From Aquipseudomonas alcaligenes NBRC 14159 (GTDB lineage Bacteria; Pseudomonadota; Gammaproteobacteria; Pseudomonadales; Pseudomonadaceae), in the NCBI RefSeq assembly GCF_000467105.1, contig NZ_BATI01000021.1, positions 1-64,000 of the forward strand: a DNA stretch of 64,000 nt. Direction: 5' to 3'. Position numbers and translations under genes: made by a program. The number at the start of each line of letters is the position of its first letter. The stretch's first letter is position 1. Of this stretch, positions 7,243 through 16,537 are shown one piece after another. The notes beneath the pieces were generated by a model. That model ran no database searches, had not been told where the DNA came from, and saw nothing but the letters and a program-made list of their open reading frames with translations.

Positions 7243-8256
7243 ATGAAAGCCATCGCCTACTACCAGTCCCTGCCCATCGACCATGCCGAGGCCCTGCTCG
7301 ACGTCGAGCTGCCGGCGCCACAGCCCGGCCCACGCGACCTGCTGGTGCGGGTCATGGCCATCTCGGTCAACCCGGTGGACACCAAGATCCGCCGCAATGT
7401 CTCGCCCGGCGCCGGCGAGGCCAAGGTGCTGGGCTGGGATGTGGCCGGCGAGGTGCTCGAGGTGGGCGCCGAGGTCCGCCAGTTCCGTCCCGGCGACAAG
7501 GTGTTCTATGCCGGCGCCATCGACCGTGCCGGCGCCAACAGCGAACTGCACGTGGTGGACGAACGCATCGTCGGGCGCATGCCCGGCTCGCTGGATTTCG
7601 CCCGCGCCGCCGCCCTGCCGCTGACCGCCATCACCGCCTGGGAGCTGCTGTTCGAGCGGCTCGGCGTGCGCGAGGGCAAGGGTGACGAGCGCCAGAGCCT
7701 ACTGGTGATCGGCGCCGCCGGCGGCGTCGGTTCGATTCTGGTGCAGCTGGCGCGCCAGCTCACCGGCCTCACCGTGATCGGCACCGCCTCGCGTGCCGAA
7801 ACCCAGCAGTGGGTGCGCGAGCTGGGCGCCCACCACGTGATCGACCACAGCCAGCCGCTGCTGCCGCAGCTCAAGGCGCTGGGCCACGACCAGGTGAGCA
7901 TGGTCGCCAGCCTGACCCACACCGACCAGCACCTGGACCAGTTGATCGAAGCCCTGGAACCGCAGGGCAAGCTGGCACTGATCGACGACCCGGCGCAGCT
8001 CGACGTGGTCAAGCTCAAGCGCAAGAGCCTGTCGCTGCACTGGGAGTTCATGTACACCCGCTCGCTGTTCCAGACCGAGGACATGGTCGAGCAGCACCGC
8101 CTGCTCAACCGGGTCAGCCAGCTGATCGACGACGGCGTGCTGAAGACCACTGTGGGCGAGCACTTCGGTCGTATCGACGCGGCCAACCTGCGCCGTGCCC
8201 ATGCCCTGCTGGAGAGCGGCAAGGCACGCGGCAAGATCGTCCTGGAAGGTTTCTGA
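7243..8256 (+). CDS. Zinc-type alcohol dehydrogenase-like MDR oxidoreductase
   Basis: A 337-aa medium-chain dehydrogenase/reductase of the quinone-oxidoreductase-like zinc-binding alcohol dehydrogenase family (adh_fam_1 type). The GroES-like N-terminal half shows MAISVNPVDTKIR and LGWDVAGEVLEVG. The Rossmann half carries the NADPH-binding glycine motif VIGAAGGVGSILVQLARQL. The classical catalytic zinc ligands of yeast/horse ADH are not evident. Start ATG is preceded by GAGGATCTGCCGC. Likely reduces quinones, enones or aldehydes, with the substrate unknown. Divergent from a LysR gene that probably controls it. Confidence 0.85.
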   Translation: MKAIAYYQSLPIDHAEALLDVELPAPQPGPRDLLVRVMAISVNPVDTKIRRNVSPGAGEAKVLGWDVAGEVLEVGAEVRQFRPGDKVFYAGAIDRAGANSELHVVDERIVGRMPGSLDFARAAALPLTAITAWELLFERLGVREGKGDERQSLLVIGAAGGVGSILVQLARQLTGLTVIGTASRAETQQWVRELGAHHVIDHSQPLLPQLKALGHDQVSMVASLTHTDQHLDQLIEALEPQGKLALIDDPAQLDVVKLKRKSLSLHWEFMYTRSLFQTEDMVEQHRLLNRVSQLIDDGVLKTTVGEHFGRIDAANLRRAHALLESGKARGKIVLEGF

Positions 8257-8338
8257 GACAGCCTTGCCCGCCTCGTCTAGGCTCTGAGCAGCGCCCCGCA
8301 AAGGGGCTTGCCAGAGCCGTTGCGGATAAGGAGTGGCA

Positions 8339-9532
8339 ATGACGCTGCAATCCGTGGAAACCCTGCTCGCCGCCGTGCTGGTGCTGCTGCTGGGTCACCT
8401 GCTCAACCGTCTGATTCCCCCGCTTGCGCAGTACAACATCCCCGCGCCCATCACCGGCGGCCTGCTGTTCGCCCTCGGCCTGCTGCTGGCCGGCAGTTCG
8501 ACCGGTTTCAGCCTGGAGTTCGACGTCACCCTGCGCCCGGTGCTGCTGCTGAGCTTCTTCGCCGCCGTGGGCCTGTCGGCCAACCTTGCCCTGCTGCGCC
8601 AGGGCGGCAAGCGTCTGCTGCTGTTCGTGCTGGTTCTCGCGCCTTTCCTGGTCCTGCAGAACCTCACCGGCCTGCTGCTGGCCTGGTCGCTGGACCTGCA
8701 CCCGCTGATGGGGCTGATCGGCGGCACCATCACCCTGGTCGGCGGGCATGGCACCGGGGCAGCCTACGCGGAGCGCTTCGCCGAAGTGCACAACATCCAG
8801 GCCATCATGGAACTGGCGATGACCGGGGCCACCCTCGGCCTGGTGCTTGGCGGGCTGTGTGGTGGGCCGCTGGCGCAGTGGCTGATCCGCCGCCACCGCC
8901 TGGCCGGCGCCGACGGCCACGCCACCGAGGTGCAGCCCAGTGGCGATGGCGATGCCGCACCGATCAGCGCCTCCAGCCTGGTGCCGGTGCTGGCCGCCGT
9001 GCTGATCGCGGTGCTGGCCGGGCAATGGCTGGCCGAACTGGTCAGCGATGCGCCGGTGACCCTGCCGAGCTTCCTCTGGTGCCTGCTGCTCGGCGTGTTG
9101 ATCCGCAACGGCGGCCACCTGATCGGTCTGCGCCTGAACGATGCCGCCATCGAGCTGATTTCCGGCCTGGCCCTGGCGCTATTCCTGGCCATGACCATGA
9201 TGGCGCTGAACCTGGCCAGCGTCGCCAGCCTGGCCGGGCCGCTGCTGCTGATCCTGCTCGGCCAGGTCGTGGTGGTGCTGGTCTATGGCGGCGCGCTGGT
9301 TTACCGCGCCGTGGGCCGTGACTACGAGAGCGCGGTGATGTCCGCGGCCTTCTGCGGCTTCGCCCTGGGCGCCACGGCCACGGCCATCGCCAACATGCAG
9401 GCCATCGTGCAGAAGTACGGCCCGGCGCCGCAGGCCTTCCTGGTGGTGCCGCTGGTCGGCGCCTTCCTCATCGACCTGATCAACGCCCTGGTGCTGACCG
9501 GATTCCTGTCGCTACCGGGCCTGGGGGGCTGA
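8339..9532 (+). CDS. gltS: Sodium/glutamate symporter
   Basis: A 397-aa inner-membrane symporter of the ESS family, close in length to E. coli GltS (401 aa). It has about ten hydrophobic segments and the two family signatures in the two inverted halves: GGTITLVGGHGTGAAYAERF near residue 130 and GATATAIANMQAIVQKYGP near 345. The start MTLQSVET has AAGGAG with 5-nt spacing; an in-frame GTG two codons earlier overlaps that site. It is followed after 3 bp by a TAXI-type lipoprotein gene, which suggests translational coupling. Import of glutamate driven by sodium is known for the family. The coupling to a binding protein is unusual. Confidence 0.92.
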   Translation: MTLQSVETLLAAVLVLLLGHLLNRLIPPLAQYNIPAPITGGLLFALGLLLAGSSTGFSLEFDVTLRPVLLLSFFAAVGLSANLALLRQGGKRLLLFVLVLAPFLVLQNLTGLLLAWSLDLHPLMGLIGGTITLVGGHGTGAAYAERFAEVHNIQAIMELAMTGATLGLVLGGLCGGPLAQWLIRRHRLAGADGHATEVQPSGDGDAAPISASSLVPVLAAVLIAVLAGQWLAELVSDAPVTLPSFLWCLLLGVLIRNGGHLIGLRLNDAAIELISGLALALFLAMTMMALNLASVASLAGPLLLILLGQVVVVLVYGGALVYRAVGRDYESAVMSAAFCGFALGATATAIANMQAIVQKYGPAPQAFLVVPLVGAFLIDLINALVLTGFLSLPGLGG

Positions 9533-9535
9533 GCC

Positions 9536-11029
9536 ATGTCACGTGTGCTGCTGCTCGTCCTGTTCGCCCTGCTCACCGCCTGCTCGCGCGGCCCCGAGCA
9601 GCAGGCCCTGGAAACCGAACTGCGCCAGCGCCTGGAACAGGCCTTCCCCGCCGACAGCCTGAGCCTGGTGACGCTGACGCGGCGCGGCTCGGCCAGCGAT
9701 GCCAGCGCCGGCCCCGACGAGGAGCGCCTGCTGGTGTACTTCGATGCCCAACTGCGGGTCGAGCGCGACCTCGACTTCGGCTCCTGGGATTCGCCCGGCG
9801 TGGCCAGCCTGGTCAGCGCCCTCGGCGCCGGACCGCGCGGCATCGGCGGCATCGAGAGCGGCGGCAATCGCCAGGGCGATGTGCTGCTCGCCCACGGCAG
9901 CCTGATCTACCAGCGCCGCGACGGCGCCTGGCAGGCCGTCGCGCCCCAAGGCTTCAGCCTGCCGCGGGCGCCGCAGGCGAGCAACGCCAGCAGCCCGCGC
10001 GAGGCGCTGGTCGCGGCCATCGGCACGGCGCTCAACCTCTCGCCCGGCGGCACCGGCAGCGCCGCGCGCAAGGTGATCAATGAAGAGGTGGAACGTTCGC
10101 TGACCAATATCCAGGGGCGCCTGGGACGCCTGCAGAATGGCTACCCGCTGGCCGGCGGCCCGGAATCCGGGCAGTACGCCAGCTTCGCCCGGGCCATGAG
10201 CCAGGCGTTGCGCGAGCAGGGCCTGAACATCCTGCCGCTGACCACCGCAGGCGGTATCGAAAACCTGCGCCTGCTGCGTGCCGGCGATGCCGTGCTGGCC
10301 CTGTCGCAGAGCGATACCGCGCACCTGGCGGTCGCCGGCAGCGGGCCCTTCGCGCAGGACGGTGCGGACCTCGGCCTGCGTGCCCTGGCCAGCCTCTATC
10401 CGGAGCCGGTGCATGTACTGGTGCGCGCCGACAGCCCGCTGCGCAGCGTCGCCGAGCTGCGCGGCAAGCGGGTCAACCTGGGCCTGCCCGGCTCGGCCTC
10501 GCGCGACACCGCGCTGGCGGTGCTCACTGCCCACGGCCTGAGCGTGGACGATCTGCAGCGACAGGGCGAACTGGACCTGCAGCAGGCCCTCGGCGAATTG
10601 CGCGACGACCGTCTGGATGCACTGATCCAGGTCATCGGCTACCCGGCCGACAGCATTCGCGCGGCCGCCGAGGACTTCGCCATGCGCTTGCTGCCACTCG
10701 ACGAGGCGGCCATTGCCCAGCTGGAGCGCGAGCGCCCCGGCAGCTTCGCCTACCGGCTGCCGCGTGCCAGCTATGTCGGGCAGAACGAAGCGCTGCCCAC
10801 CCTGGCGGTGAGCAGCCTGCTGCTGGGCACGCGCCAGCTGACCAGCCAGGAGGTCGAACAACTGGTCAGCCAGCTGTTCGCGCGCAACCGCCAATGGCTG
10901 CAGTACGGCAGCGTGCAGGGCAGCCAGCTGGTGCCGGGCAACGCCCAGCGCGGACTCGGCGTGCCGCTGCACGAGGGCGCCGAGAAGGCACTGCGCCAGC
11001 TGACGCCCGCCAGTCCGCCAGCAGGTTGA
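9536..11029 (+). CDS. TAXI family (TRAP transporter-type) solute-binding lipoprotein
   Basis: A 497-aa putative lipoprotein. The signal peptide ends in the lipobox LLTAC (Cys16). Residues about 20-190 form an N-terminal region I do not recognise, and about 200-460 match the TAXI solute-binding fold (SFARAMSQALREQGLNILPL, ENLRLLRAGDAVLALSQSD, LRGKRVNLGLPGSASRDTALAVL). TAXI proteins normally feed fused TRAP permeases, yet no TRAP membrane gene is nearby. Instead the gene begins 3 bp after gltS and is followed by a PAS-GGDEF-EAL gene. It may therefore act as a ligand sensor for the c-di-GMP protein or assist GltS. Both are inference. Confidence 0.8.
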   Translation: MSRVLLLVLFALLTACSRGPEQQALETELRQRLEQAFPADSLSLVTLTRRGSASDASAGPDEERLLVYFDAQLRVERDLDFGSWDSPGVASLVSALGAGPRGIGGIESGGNRQGDVLLAHGSLIYQRRDGAWQAVAPQGFSLPRAPQASNASSPREALVAAIGTALNLSPGGTGSAARKVINEEVERSLTNIQGRLGRLQNGYPLAGGPESGQYASFARAMSQALREQGLNILPLTTAGGIENLRLLRAGDAVLALSQSDTAHLAVAGSGPFAQDGADLGLRALASLYPEPVHVLVRADSPLRSVAELRGKRVNLGLPGSASRDTALAVLTAHGLSVDDLQRQGELDLQQALGELRDDRLDALIQVIGYPADSIRAAAEDFAMRLLPLDEAAIAQLERERPGSFAYRLPRASYVGQNEALPTLAVSSLLLGTRQLTSQEVEQLVSQLFARNRQWLQYGSVQGSQLVPGNAQRGLGVPLHEGAEKALRQLTPASPPAG

Positions 11030-11110
11030 GCGGCAGCGGCTAGACTGGAGTAGACCCGGTCCTTAGCAGTGGTCCGGGCGAACCTAGCCTGCCACTGCCG
11101 AGGGTTCAGG

Positions 11111-14100
11111 ATGACACCCAAGCCTTCCCGGCCGCTGCGCCTCGCCGGCATCTACCTGCTGTTCAGCATCGTCTGGATCCTCGGCAGCGACCTGCTGCTG
11201 CAGGCACTGATCGCCGACCCCGCGACGCTGGCCCAGCTGCAGACCCTCAAGGGCTTGCTGTTCGTCGCCCTCAGCGGCCTGCTCATCCTCCTCCTGTGCC
11301 GCCAGGACGAGCGCAACCAGCAACGCCTGGAGCTGGACCTGCGCGACCAGCTGCTGAAGCTGCAACAGGCCCTGCGCGACGCCGGCCTCGGCACCTGGAA
11401 CTACGACGGCCACCTGCACTGGTCGGCCGAGGCGCTGCGCCTGCTCGGCCGCCCCGATAGCGACAACACCGGCAACCTCGATGACCTGCTCGGCTGGCTC
11501 TACCCGGCCGACCGCAGCGCCGTGCAGCGGGCCATGCACAACCTGCTGCATGGCGGCTCGCCCCTGCTGGTCAACGCCCGCCTGAACCGCCCGGTCGACC
11601 AGGAAGTGGTCTGGCTGATGCTGCGCGGCACGCCGAGCAGCGACGGTGGCGCCGATGGCAGCGTGCAGAACATCAGCGGCCAGAAGCGCGACGAACAGGC
11701 CCTGCGCGAGAGCGAGCAGCGCTTCCGCCAGCTGTTCGAACAGACCCCGCGCATCGCCGTGCAGGGCTACGATCGCGAGCGCCGGGTGATCTTCTGGAAC
11801 CAGGCCAGCACCCAGCTCTATGGCTACAGCGTGAGCGAGGCCATGGGCCGCCAGCTGGAGGAGCTGATCATCCCGCCGGCCATGCGCGCTCAGGTGGTGT
11901 CCGGGATTTCCGCCTGGATGATCGGCGGCCCGCCGATTCCCGCCGCCGAGCTGACCCTGCAGCACCGCGACGGCAGCCCGGTACACGTGTATTCCAGCCA
12001 CCTGCTGCTGCGCAACACGCGCAACCAGCTGGAGATGTACTGCGTCGACATCGACCTCGGCCAGCAACACCTGGCCCACCAGCAGCTGGAAAGCAGCGAG
12101 TCGCGTTACCGCGAGCTGGTCGAGCAGTTGCACGAGGCGATCTTCCTCGCCGACAGCAACGGGCGCCTGACGTTCGTCAACCCGGCCTGGCAGATCATCA
12201 CCGGCTACAGCATCCACGAGAGCCTGGGCAGGCCGCTGCTCGACTTCATCGACGAGGACCAGCGGGAACAGGCGGCGGGCGAAATCTCCGCCATCCTCTC
12301 GCGCCAGGCCAGCTCCTGGCTCGGCGAGCTGCGCCTGCGCGATGCCGATGGCCACTCGCACTGGGTGTCCATCAGCCTGGCCGCCGGCGAGCAGCACGAC
12401 CTCGGCCTGCGCGGCAGCATCGGCGACATTCAGGAGCGGCGCCGCAGCCAGGCCGTGCAGGAAGCCCGCAACGCAGTGCTGGACCGCATGCTGGCGCAGC
12501 GGCCACTGCAGGAAACCCTCGGCGACATGGCCCGCCGCCTGGAGCAGATCAACCCGGAGATGCTGGTCACCATCATGCTGCTCGAACAGGGTTGCCTGCG
12601 GGTGCATGCCGCACCCAGCCTGCCGGCCAGCTACAGCGAGGCGATCGACGGCATTGCCATCGCCCCCGGCGTGGGCAGCTGCGGGCATGCCGCCGCTACC
12701 TGCGAGCTGACCGTGGTCGAGGACATCCGCCAGCATCCCAACTGGTCCGGCTTTCGCGAAGTCGCCCAGCAGGCCGGGCTGCGGGCCTGCTGGTCAGTGC
12801 CGTTCAAGAACGACCAGGGCGAGGTGCTCGGCGTGTTCGGCATCTACCACCGGCACCCGATGCATCCACTCGCCGCGGATATCGGCCTGGTCACCGAGTT
12901 CACCCGTCTGGCCGGCCTCGCCGTGCGCCAGCAACAGCGCGACGCCGAACGCCTGCAGAGCGAGCTGCGTTTTCGCGCCACCTTCGAGCAGGCCGCCGTC
13001 GGCATCGCCCACCTGGCGCCGGACGGCCAGTGGCTGCGGGTCAACCAGCGTCTGTGCCAGATGCTCGGCTACAGCCGCGAGGAGCTGGTGCGCCTGACCT
13101 TCCAGGAAGTCACCCACCCCGACGACCTCGGCGAAGACCTGATCATGACCCGTCAGCTGCTGGACGGCGAGCTCAGCCGCCTGGTCATGGAGAAGCGCTA
13201 CCTGCGCCGCGACGGCAGCACCCTCTGGGCCAATCTCAGCGCCACCCTGGTGCGCCATACCAACGGCGAGCCGCACTACTTCATCTCGGTGGTCGAGGAT
13301 ATCGGCCTGCGCAAGCAGCAGGAACAGGCCCTGCGCCAGGCCGCCACGGTGTTCGAGAGCACCCAGGAAGGCGTGCTGGTGGTCGACGCGCGGCGCCGTG
13401 TGCTGACCAGCAACCCGGCCTTCACCCAGATCACCGGGCTGAGCGCGCAGCAGGTGCTGGGCCGCCGCCTGCCGCTGCTGCCCGGCAACGACCTGGACCG
13501 CGCCCGCTACCGCACCCTGTGGCGCAAGGTGCAGGACAGCGGACACTGGCAGGGCGAGCTGAACAGCCGGCGCCGCGATGGTTCGCGCTTCCCCTTCTGG
13601 CTCACCATCAGCCGGGTGCGCGACTGCGACCCGCAGCAGCCGCAGTACGTGCTGACCTTCACCGACCTCAGCCAGTACCGCGACAGCCAGGAGCGCCTGG
13701 CCCACCTGGCACACTTCGACCCGCTCACCGACCTGCCCAATCGCCTCTATGCCATGGAACGCCTGGGCCATGCCCTGGACCATGCGCAACGCCACAACGA
13801 ACGGGTGGCGGTGCTGTACTTCGACCTGGATAACTTCAAGACGGTCAATGAAAGCCTTGGCCACAAGGTCGGCGACGACCTGCTGATCGCCGTGGCCAGG
13901 CGCCTGCAGCAGCGCCTGCGCAACGAGGACACCCTGGCCCGGCTGAGCAGCGACGAGTTCCTGGTGGTGCTGGAAAACCTGCAGCGCCCGGAAGAGGCGG
14001 CCAATATCGCCCGCACTCTGATCGAGCTGCTGGAACGCCCGTTACCACTGGGCAGCGGTGGCCGCGAGGCCTACCTGAGTGCCAGCATCGGCATCAGCCT

Positions 14101-15007
14101 GTACCCGGACGACGGCCTGTCCAGCGACGACCTGCTGCGCAATGCCGACAGCGCCCTGCACCAGGCCAAGCAGGAGGGGCGCAACACCTACCGTTTCTAT
14201 ACCGAGGGGCTGACCCACCAGGCGCACACCCGCCTGAGCCTGGAGGTCCATCTGCGCCAGGCGCTCAAGCGCGGCGAGTTCATCCTGCACTACCAGCCGC
14301 TGGTCAACGCCAGCAATGGCGAGCCGGTCGGCGTCGAGGCGCTGCTGCGCTGGAACAGCAGCGAGGGCATGGTCTCGCCGGCGCAATTCATTCCGCTGGC
14401 CGAGGAGACCGGGCTGATCGTGCCGATCGGCAACTGGGTGCTGCGCGAGGCCTGCCGGCAGATGCAGTTCTGGCGCCAGCAGGGCCTGCCGCTGCAGACC
14501 CTGGCGGTCAACCTGTCGCCCCGCCAGTTCCGCCAGGCCGACCTGCTGCAGCAGGTGCGCGAGGCCCTGCACGACAGCGGCCTGCCAGCCGAGCACCTGG
14601 AGCTGGAGATCACCGAGGGCGCGCTGATCGAAAACCTGGAGCAGACCCAGGCCACGCTGGGCGCACTCAAGGGCCTGGGGCTGAAGCTGGCGATCGACGA
14701 CTTCGGCACCGGCTACTCGTCGCTCGCCTACCTGCGGCGCTTCCCGCTGGACAAGCTGAAGGTCGACCAGAGCTTCATGCGTGGCGTACCGGAGGACCAG
14801 GCCAACCTGGAGATAGTCGCCACCATCGTCGGGCTGGCGCGCAACCTGAAGCTCTGCGTGCTGGCCGAAGGGGTGGAAACCGGCGAGCAGCTGCAGGCCC
14901 TGCGCCAGCTCGGTTGCGACCAGTGCCAGGGTTACCTGTTCAGCCGTCCGCTGAGCGCCGTGCAACTGGCGCACTGGTTGCGCAGCGACCATCAGTCGGT
15001 GGGTTGA
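11111..15007 (+). CDS. Membrane-anchored PAS/GAF/GGDEF/EAL c-di-GMP signalling protein
   Basis: A 1298-aa protein. Two transmembrane helices (about 11-32 and 47-63) precede PAS-like domains at about 90-195, 203-320 and 329-445, a GAF domain at about 456-610, two more PAS domains at 618-735 and 744-860, GGDEF at 870-1030 and EAL at 1045-1290. The cyclase signature is degenerate: S946-S-D-E-F instead of GGDEF, although the RNED inhibitory-site motif remains. The EAL domain keeps EALLRW (Glu1076), DDFGTGYSS and AEGVET, so it should be an active phosphodiesterase with the GGDEF domain acting as a GTP-responsive regulator. The start MTPKPSRPLRL is chosen over an in-frame GTG at 11069 because hydrophobic helix 1 follows directly and CAGG precedes it. 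It lies 81 bp after the TAXI lipoprotein gene. Confidence 0.88.
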   Translation: MTPKPSRPLRLAGIYLLFSIVWILGSDLLLQALIADPATLAQLQTLKGLLFVALSGLLILLLCRQDERNQQRLELDLRDQLLKLQQALRDAGLGTWNYDGHLHWSAEALRLLGRPDSDNTGNLDDLLGWLYPADRSAVQRAMHNLLHGGSPLLVNARLNRPVDQEVVWLMLRGTPSSDGGADGSVQNISGQKRDEQALRESEQRFRQLFEQTPRIAVQGYDRERRVIFWNQASTQLYGYSVSEAMGRQLEELIIPPAMRAQVVSGISAWMIGGPPIPAAELTLQHRDGSPVHVYSSHLLLRNTRNQLEMYCVDIDLGQQHLAHQQLESSESRYRELVEQLHEAIFLADSNGRLTFVNPAWQIITGYSIHESLGRPLLDFIDEDQREQAAGEISAILSRQASSWLGELRLRDADGHSHWVSISLAAGEQHDLGLRGSIGDIQERRRSQAVQEARNAVLDRMLAQRPLQETLGDMARRLEQINPEMLVTIMLLEQGCLRVHAAPSLPASYSEAIDGIAIAPGVGSCGHAAATCELTVVEDIRQHPNWSGFREVAQQAGLRACWSVPFKNDQGEVLGVFGIYHRHPMHPLAADIGLVTEFTRLAGLAVRQQQRDAERLQSELRFRATFEQAAVGIAHLAPDGQWLRVNQRLCQMLGYSREELVRLTFQEVTHPDDLGEDLIMTRQLLDGELSRLVMEKRYLRRDGSTLWANLSATLVRHTNGEPHYFISVVEDIGLRKQQEQALRQAATVFESTQEGVLVVDARRRVLTSNPAFTQITGLSAQQVLGRRLPLLPGNDLDRARYRTLWRKVQDSGHWQGELNSRRRDGSRFPFWLTISRVRDCDPQQPQYVLTFTDLSQYRDSQERLAHLAHFDPLTDLPNRLYAMERLGHALDHAQRHNERVAVLYFDLDNFKTVNESLGHKVGDDLLIAVARRLQQRLRNEDTLARLSSDEFLVVLENLQRPEEAANIARTLIELLERPLPLGSGGREAYLSASIGISLYPDDGLSSDDLLRNADSALHQAKQEGRNTYRFYTEGLTHQAHTRLSLEVHLRQALKRGEFILHYQPLVNASNGEPVGVEALLRWNSSEGMVSPAQFIPLAEETGLIVPIGNWVLREACRQMQFWRQQGLPLQTLAVNLSPRQFRQADLLQQVREALHDSGLPAEHLELEITEGALIENLEQTQATLGALKGLGLKLAIDDFGTGYSSLAYLRRFPLDKLKVDQSFMRGVPEDQANLEIVATIVGLARNLKLCVLAEGVETGEQLQALRQLGCDQCQGYLFSRPLSAVQLAHWLRSDHQSVG

Positions 15008-15074
15008 CCCAGATCATGGAAGCCACGCGGAGCCCATCTAAACTGCAGGCTCTGGTTTCTTCTGGAGGTCTGCC

Positions 15075-15260
15075 ATGGACATCCGCATCCGTACCCTGAG
15101 CACTGCCGCGGGCCCCCGCTGGCAGGTCTGCCTGGACCAGCACGGCGTCAGCTTCCGCAGTGAAGCCGAAGCCACCGCCTTCGTCGCCAAGCTGGAAGCC
15201 CGCCTGCGCGCCCCCCACCCGCTGCCCTGGCGGGGCGGACCGCTGAAAAGCGCCAGCTAG
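15075..15260 (+). CDS. Small hypothetical protein (61 aa)
   Basis: A 61-aa ORF with a strong ribosome-binding site (TGGAGG, 7 nt before ATG). The protein (MDIRIRTLSTAAGPRWQVC...) has no signal peptide or membrane helix. It looks like a short beta-rich N-terminus followed by one helix (SEAEATAFVAKLEARL). The ribosome site, codon usage and position in a clean gap argue that it is real. Function unknown. It lies 67 bp after the PAS-GGDEF-EAL gene and converges on the Bcr/CflA exporter gene with only 3 bp between the ends. Confidence 0.65.
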   Translation: MDIRIRTLSTAAGPRWQVCLDQHGVSFRSEAEATAFVAKLEARLRAPHPLPWRGGPLKSAS

Positions 15261-15263
15261 CGT

Positions 15264-16451
15264 CTAGAGCTCTAGCTTCATATGTCGCGCGTGACGCGCG
15301 GTGAGCAATCCCAGGGTCAGCGTGGTCAGCCCGCACAGGGCGATGACTAGGGCCATGGGCAGCGCGCTGCCATCGTGCAGTGCGCCGACCAGCGCAGACG
15401 CGCCAGCCGCCACCGTGAACTGCAACGAACCGATCAGCGCCGAGGCGCTGCCGGCATGCGCGCCCTGCCCGGCCATGGCGCAGGCGGTGGCATTGGGCAG
15501 CACGCAGGACAGGCTGGCGGTACTGATGAACAGCGGAATCAGCAGCGGCCAGAGTTCCGCGGGCTTGGCCATGGCCACCGCCAGCAGCGCCAGAGTCGCC
15601 ACGCAGTAGACCCACACGGTGCGCCGGATCCAGTAGTCGGGACCGTGGTAGCGCAGCAGCCAGCCGTTGAACTGGGCGGTGAGAATGAACCCGGCGGCGT
15701 TGGCACCGAACAGCCAGCCGTAGTGCTCCGCCGGCACGCCGTACAGCTCGATGAACACATAGGGCGAGCCGGAGATGTAGGCGAACATGCCGGCCATCGC
15801 CACCCCGCCGGTCAGGCCATGGCCGATCAGCAGCCGGTCACCGAGCAGGCGCCGGTAGCGCCCCAGCGCCCCGCTCAGCGGCGCCGCCGGCAGCTCCGCC
15901 GAGCGCGTTTCCGGCAGCCATAGCAGCACGGCGCCCAGGCACAGCGCGCTGAACAGCATCAGGCCGTGGAAGATCGAACTCCAGCCGAACAGGTCCAGCA
16001 GCAGGCCGCCACCCAGCGGCGCGAGGATCGGCGCCACGCCCATCACCAGCATCAGCTTGGAAAAGATCTTGGCCGACGCCAGCGGGTCACACAGGTCGCG
16101 CACCACCGCACGCGAGATGACCATGCCGGCGCAGCCCCCCAGGGCCTGCACGAAGCGTGCGGCGATCAGCCACTCCAGGCTCTGCGCCAGGGCGCAGGCC
16201 AGCGAGGCCAGGGTGAACAGCACCAGGCCGACCAAGAGCGGCCGGCGCCGGCCGAAACGATCGGCCAGCGGGCCGTAGAGCAGCTGACCGATGGCGATGC
16301 CGGCGAAGTAGGACGCCAGCGACAGCTGCACGTGCTCCACGTCGGTGGCGAACACCCGCGCCAGGGTCGGGAAGCTCGGCAGGTAGAAGTCAATGGCCAT
16401 GGGCCCGAAGGCGCTCAGGCTACCGAGGATCAGCAGGATGCGAAGGTTCAT
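15264..16451 (-). CDS. Bcr/CflA family MFS drug-resistance transporter
   Basis: A 395-aa major facilitator with twelve predicted membrane helices. The Bcr/CflA signature is at the N-terminus (GPMAIDFYLPSFPTLA), with MFS motif A as GPLADRFGRRRPLL and motif C region in the fifth helix (LVMGVAPILAPLGGG). These transporters export bicyclomycin, chloramphenicol or sulfonamides, and sometimes cysteine, driven by protons. It follows the RND permease gene on the same strand, but a GC-rich hairpin (16488-16507) lies between them, so it may be expressed separately. Substrate not predictable. Confidence 0.88.
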   Translation of the reverse strand: MNLRILLILGSLSAFGPMAIDFYLPSFPTLARVFATDVEHVQLSLASYFAGIAIGQLLYGPLADRFGRRRPLLVGLVLFTLASLACALAQSLEWLIAARFVQALGGCAGMVISRAVVRDLCDPLASAKIFSKLMLVMGVAPILAPLGGGLLLDLFGWSSIFHGLMLFSALCLGAVLLWLPETRSAELPAAPLSGALGRYRRLLGDRLLIGHGLTGGVAMAGMFAYISGSPYVFIELYGVPAEHYGWLFGANAAGFILTAQFNGWLLRYHGPDYWIRRTVWVYCVATLALLAVAMAKPAELWPLLIPLFISTASLSCVLPNATACAMAGQGAHAGSASALIGSLQFTVAAGASALVGALHDGSALPMALVIALCGLTTLTLGLLTARHARHMKLEL

Positions 16452-16480
16452 GCGTTATCCACTGCGGGGCGTACCCCGGA

Positions 16481-16507
16481 AAACCAAGGGCGCCCCGAGG
16501 GGCGCCC
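16481..16507 (-). terminator. Hairpin after the RND permease gene
   Basis: On the minus strand GGGCGCCCC and GGGGCGCCC form a 9-bp perfect stem with a 2-nt centre (16488-16507), followed by TTGGTTTTCC. It starts 31 bases after the permease stop and ends about 30 bases before the Bcr/CflA start. The T run is interrupted, so termination may be partial. Confidence 0.55.
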
Positions 16508-16537
16508 GCGTGTTCGTTCGACAGATCGTGCGGCGGC

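Noticed and set aside
8292..8306. GCCCC-GCAAA-GGGGC hairpin after the alcohol dehydrogenase gene
   Set aside because: The stem is only 5 bp and no T run follows, so it is not called a terminator.
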